A stretch of 64,000 nt of DNA, taken from NCBI GenBank assembly GCA_039976075.1, contig JBDWFY010000001.1, positions 620,001 through 684,000 of the forward strand, given 5' to 3'. The notes beneath the pieces are model-generated. The model saw only the letters and a program-made list of their open reading frames with translations, made no database searches and was not told where the DNA came from. A program made the translations under genes and the position numbers. Source of the stretch: JBDWFY01 sp039976075 (GTDB taxonomy: Bacteria > Pseudomonadota > Alphaproteobacteria > Rhizobiales > Stappiaceae). Below are positions 62,317 through 64,000 of this stretch, in pieces; the first letter of the stretch is position 1; every line of letters begins with the position of its first letter.

Positions 62317-64000
62317 TTATGCCCGCATTGCTGTTTTGCGGGAATAGGAAATTGCCAGGGCGTCTCCCTCAAATTGCGCCAGCGTTTCTCCGATACATGC
62401 CTCTCCCACCGCTGAAGCAAAGTAATACCCCTGCCCCAACGCGCCATCCATGCTCCGAATGATCTGAAGCTGACTGGCCGTTTCAATTCCTTCAACGACA
62501 CAGTCTATTTCAAGCGTTCTGGCCATGGACAATATCGACCGGACAATTCCGAAACTTTTGCTGTCATGTTCAATTTGAGCAGTGAACCCTTTATCGATTT
62601 TCATTTCGTCAAACGGAATACTCTGAAGATAGCCCAGACTTGAATATCCCGATCCGAAATCATCCAGACTCACCTGTATTCCAAGTTCCCGAACACTATG
62701 TACCCACCCTTTTACATTTTCGAAGTCAGTAATCAGCGCTGTTTCGGTTATCTCAAGTTTCAATCTGCGCGGATCGAGCCCGGTTTCCGCCAATGCGTCA
62801 ACGACCAGCTGTTTTGCTTCGGATTTCGTAACAACCTGCGCCGACATATTGAACGAAAGCTTGACCGATTTCGGCCAAGCGAGAGCTGCCTTCATGGCTC
62901 GCTTGAGCAACTGCTCGGTGAGACTTTCAATGAAACCTGATTTTTCGGCAATCGGAATGAATTCTTCCGGGCTGACCTTGCCCAGACCAGGACACTCCCA
63001 TCGAGCCAACGCTTCGAGGCAATTTATGTTGCGGGTATCAAGGTCAACAATCGGCTGATAGGTGATTGTAAACTCACCATGCTCTACCGCTCTCTGCAGG
63101 TTCTGTTCAAGCAGCGCGCGACGCTTTATGCGACTTTCCAGTTTTTTTGAGAATATGGCCATGGAGCCGCGCTGCGTCATTTTTGCATGGTAAAGGGCAA
63201 AATCGGCACCTGCAAACAGCTCTGTCCGAGAGCGACCAGCCTGGGGATAGATCGCAAATCCGGCACAACCAGACACAGAGGGTTTACCTGCATCGCATTC
63301 AAAGTTCTTTTTGAGTGACTGAAGCAACTGCTTCCCAATTGCTTCGACATCAGCTGGATCAGAAAGATCCCCAATGATAATTCCGAATTCATCACCCCCC
63401 AGGCGTGCAACATATCCAACGTTGTTCAGAATTGCCCGCAAGCGGGTTGCGACTTCTGCGAGAACCTGATCACCGGCCAAATGTCCGTACGCATCGTTGA
63501 TCGGCTTGAAGCCGTCCAGATCGAGGACACCGATAGCAAACTGGCCCTCCTTTTCAGAGTACTGCACAAGAGCAGCATCCAGCGTTTCGTTGAAATCGCG
63601 ACGGTTGGGCAGGCCAGTCAACGTATCCAGATGAGCTAACCGGGCGTTCTCTTCACTAAGTATCTGCGTCTCTCTGTTTATTGATTGCAGTCGCACCTGG
63701 GAGAGAACGGTCTGAGAAAAATTGCGCGCAAACAATAGAATGTTGAGATAAAGCACAACGCAAACCAGCGCCATATTAATGGTGATTGAAAGAAATACCG
63801 GATTGTCCATAAGCGCAAACCGGATCGCAAACGGAATCATAACCGTACCCATGACGAGCAAAGCTGCCAGCGGATGTGGAGAAAGAGAAAAAATACATCC
63901 AATCACTGTAATGGCCACATAAAAGGCCACATGGCTCTTCTGGTACGCATCCCCGTATGTTGAAAGCAGCAGGGCCCAGGAAACATAGCAGACACTAAAC
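62317..64000 (-). CDS. Membrane-anchored GGDEF-EAL protein (partial, 5' end outside window)
   Basis: Makes or breaks cyclic di-GMP. The frame is open to the right edge, so the N terminus is missing; counting from a GTG at 63930 there are 537 residues. At least two membrane helices precede a short coiled linker (residues about 72-98). The GGDEF domain has an intact GGDEF at 178-182 but no RxxD inhibitory site just ahead of it. The EAL domain is complete: CLEALARW (306-308 EAL), LSFNMSAQ, EITETALI, LDDFGSGYSSLGYL, KIDKGF and EGIETASQ. Both activities are possible; net effect cannot be told. It sits alone downstream of nothing related. Confidence 0.93.
   Translation of the reverse strand, partial: FSVCYVSWALLLSTYGDAYQKSHVAFYVAITVIGCIFSLSPHPLAALLVMGTVMIPFAIRFALMDNPVFLSITINMALVCVVLYLNILLFARNFSQTVLSQVRLQSINRETQILSEENARLAHLDTLTGLPNRRDFNETLDAALVQYSEKEGQFAIGVLDLDGFKPINDAYGHLAGDQVLAEVATRLRAILNNVGYVARLGGDEFGIIIGDLSDPADVEAIGKQLLQSLKKNFECDAGKPSVSGCAGFAIYPQAGRSRTELFAGADFALYHAKMTQRGSMAIFSKKLESRIKRRALLEQNLQRAVEHGEFTITYQPIVDLDTRNINCLEALARWECPGLGKVSPEEFIPIAEKSGFIESLTEQLLKRAMKAALAWPKSVKLSFNMSAQVVTKSEAKQLVVDALAETGLDPRRLKLEITETALITDFENVKGWVHSVRELGIQVSLDDFGSGYSSLGYLQSIPFDEMKIDKGFTAQIEHDSKSFGIVRSILSMARTLEIDCVVEGIETASQLQIIRSMDGALGQGYYFASAVGEACIGETLAQFEGDALAISYSRKTAMRA

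Overview
This window is a stretch of alphaproteobacterial core chromosome, most likely from the order Hyphomicrobiales (Rhizobiales). The evidence is gene order: trpDC-moaC-moeA-lexA, comEC/gltX/gltA, lpxD-fabZ-lpxA-lpxI-lpxB, rpsB-tsf-pyrH-frr-uppS-cdsA-dxr-rseP-bamA, proS-lolCD-dnaE, and a complete 14-subunit complex I operon followed by birA-rnj-mce-DUF1467. Further support comes from LpxI in place of LpxH, the short ProS, NuoE with a long C-terminal extension, and LexA boxes of the GTTC-N7-GTTC type. Base composition looks close to even, lower than in most rhizobia, which would fit a marine or host-associated lineage; I did not compute it. No insertion sequence, prophage or CRISPR array was seen.

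Layout. 1-2593: RND efflux permease (cut by the left edge) and its membrane fusion lipoprotein. 2789-6789: VOC protein, pyrG, secG, tpiA, all on the minus strand. 7084-13601: plus-strand run of a PpiD-like chaperone, trpD, trpC, moaC, moeA and lexA; lexA has its own SOS box. 13655-19136: comEC (minus), gltX and gltA (plus, ending in a strong terminator). 19234-23688: lipid A genes. 24123-34245: envelope and translation genes, with terminators after tsf and bamA. 34463-41917: dnaE, lolD, lolC, proS. 42123-42312: a likely small RNA on the plus strand. 42512-45860: DUF1467, mce, rnj, birA. 45864-61539: nuoA to nuoN, interrupted by two genes that are not complex I subunits. 61990-62066: tRNA-Asp. 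62317-64000: a GGDEF-EAL protein cut by the right edge.

Three things stand out. First, a 32-codon gene at 38039-38137 has a good ribosome binding site and sits behind a perfect LexA box placed between its -35 and -10 elements. It encodes a small hydrophobic protein and resembles in design the SOS-induced membrane division inhibitors of Caulobacter, so it is a candidate new member of that functional class. Second, the nuo operon carries a pentapeptide-repeat protein between nuoF and nuoG, coupled to nuoG by an ATGA overlap, and an 80-residue two-helix membrane protein between nuoH and nuoI. Both are candidates for complex I accessory or assembly proteins. Third, a structured transcript with a strong intrinsic terminator lies beside proS, and a second orphan terminator lies between bamA and lpxD.

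Functionally the window covers outer-membrane building (lipid A, BamA, LolCD, UppS, CdsA, RseP), translation (S2, EF-Ts, RRF, ProS, GltX), replication and the SOS response (DnaE, LexA), central metabolism (TpiA, GltA, complex I), and molybdenum cofactor and tryptophan synthesis. Several ATG starts were moved inward from the longest open frame on the basis of ribosome binding sites and usual family length; four genes appear to use TTG.
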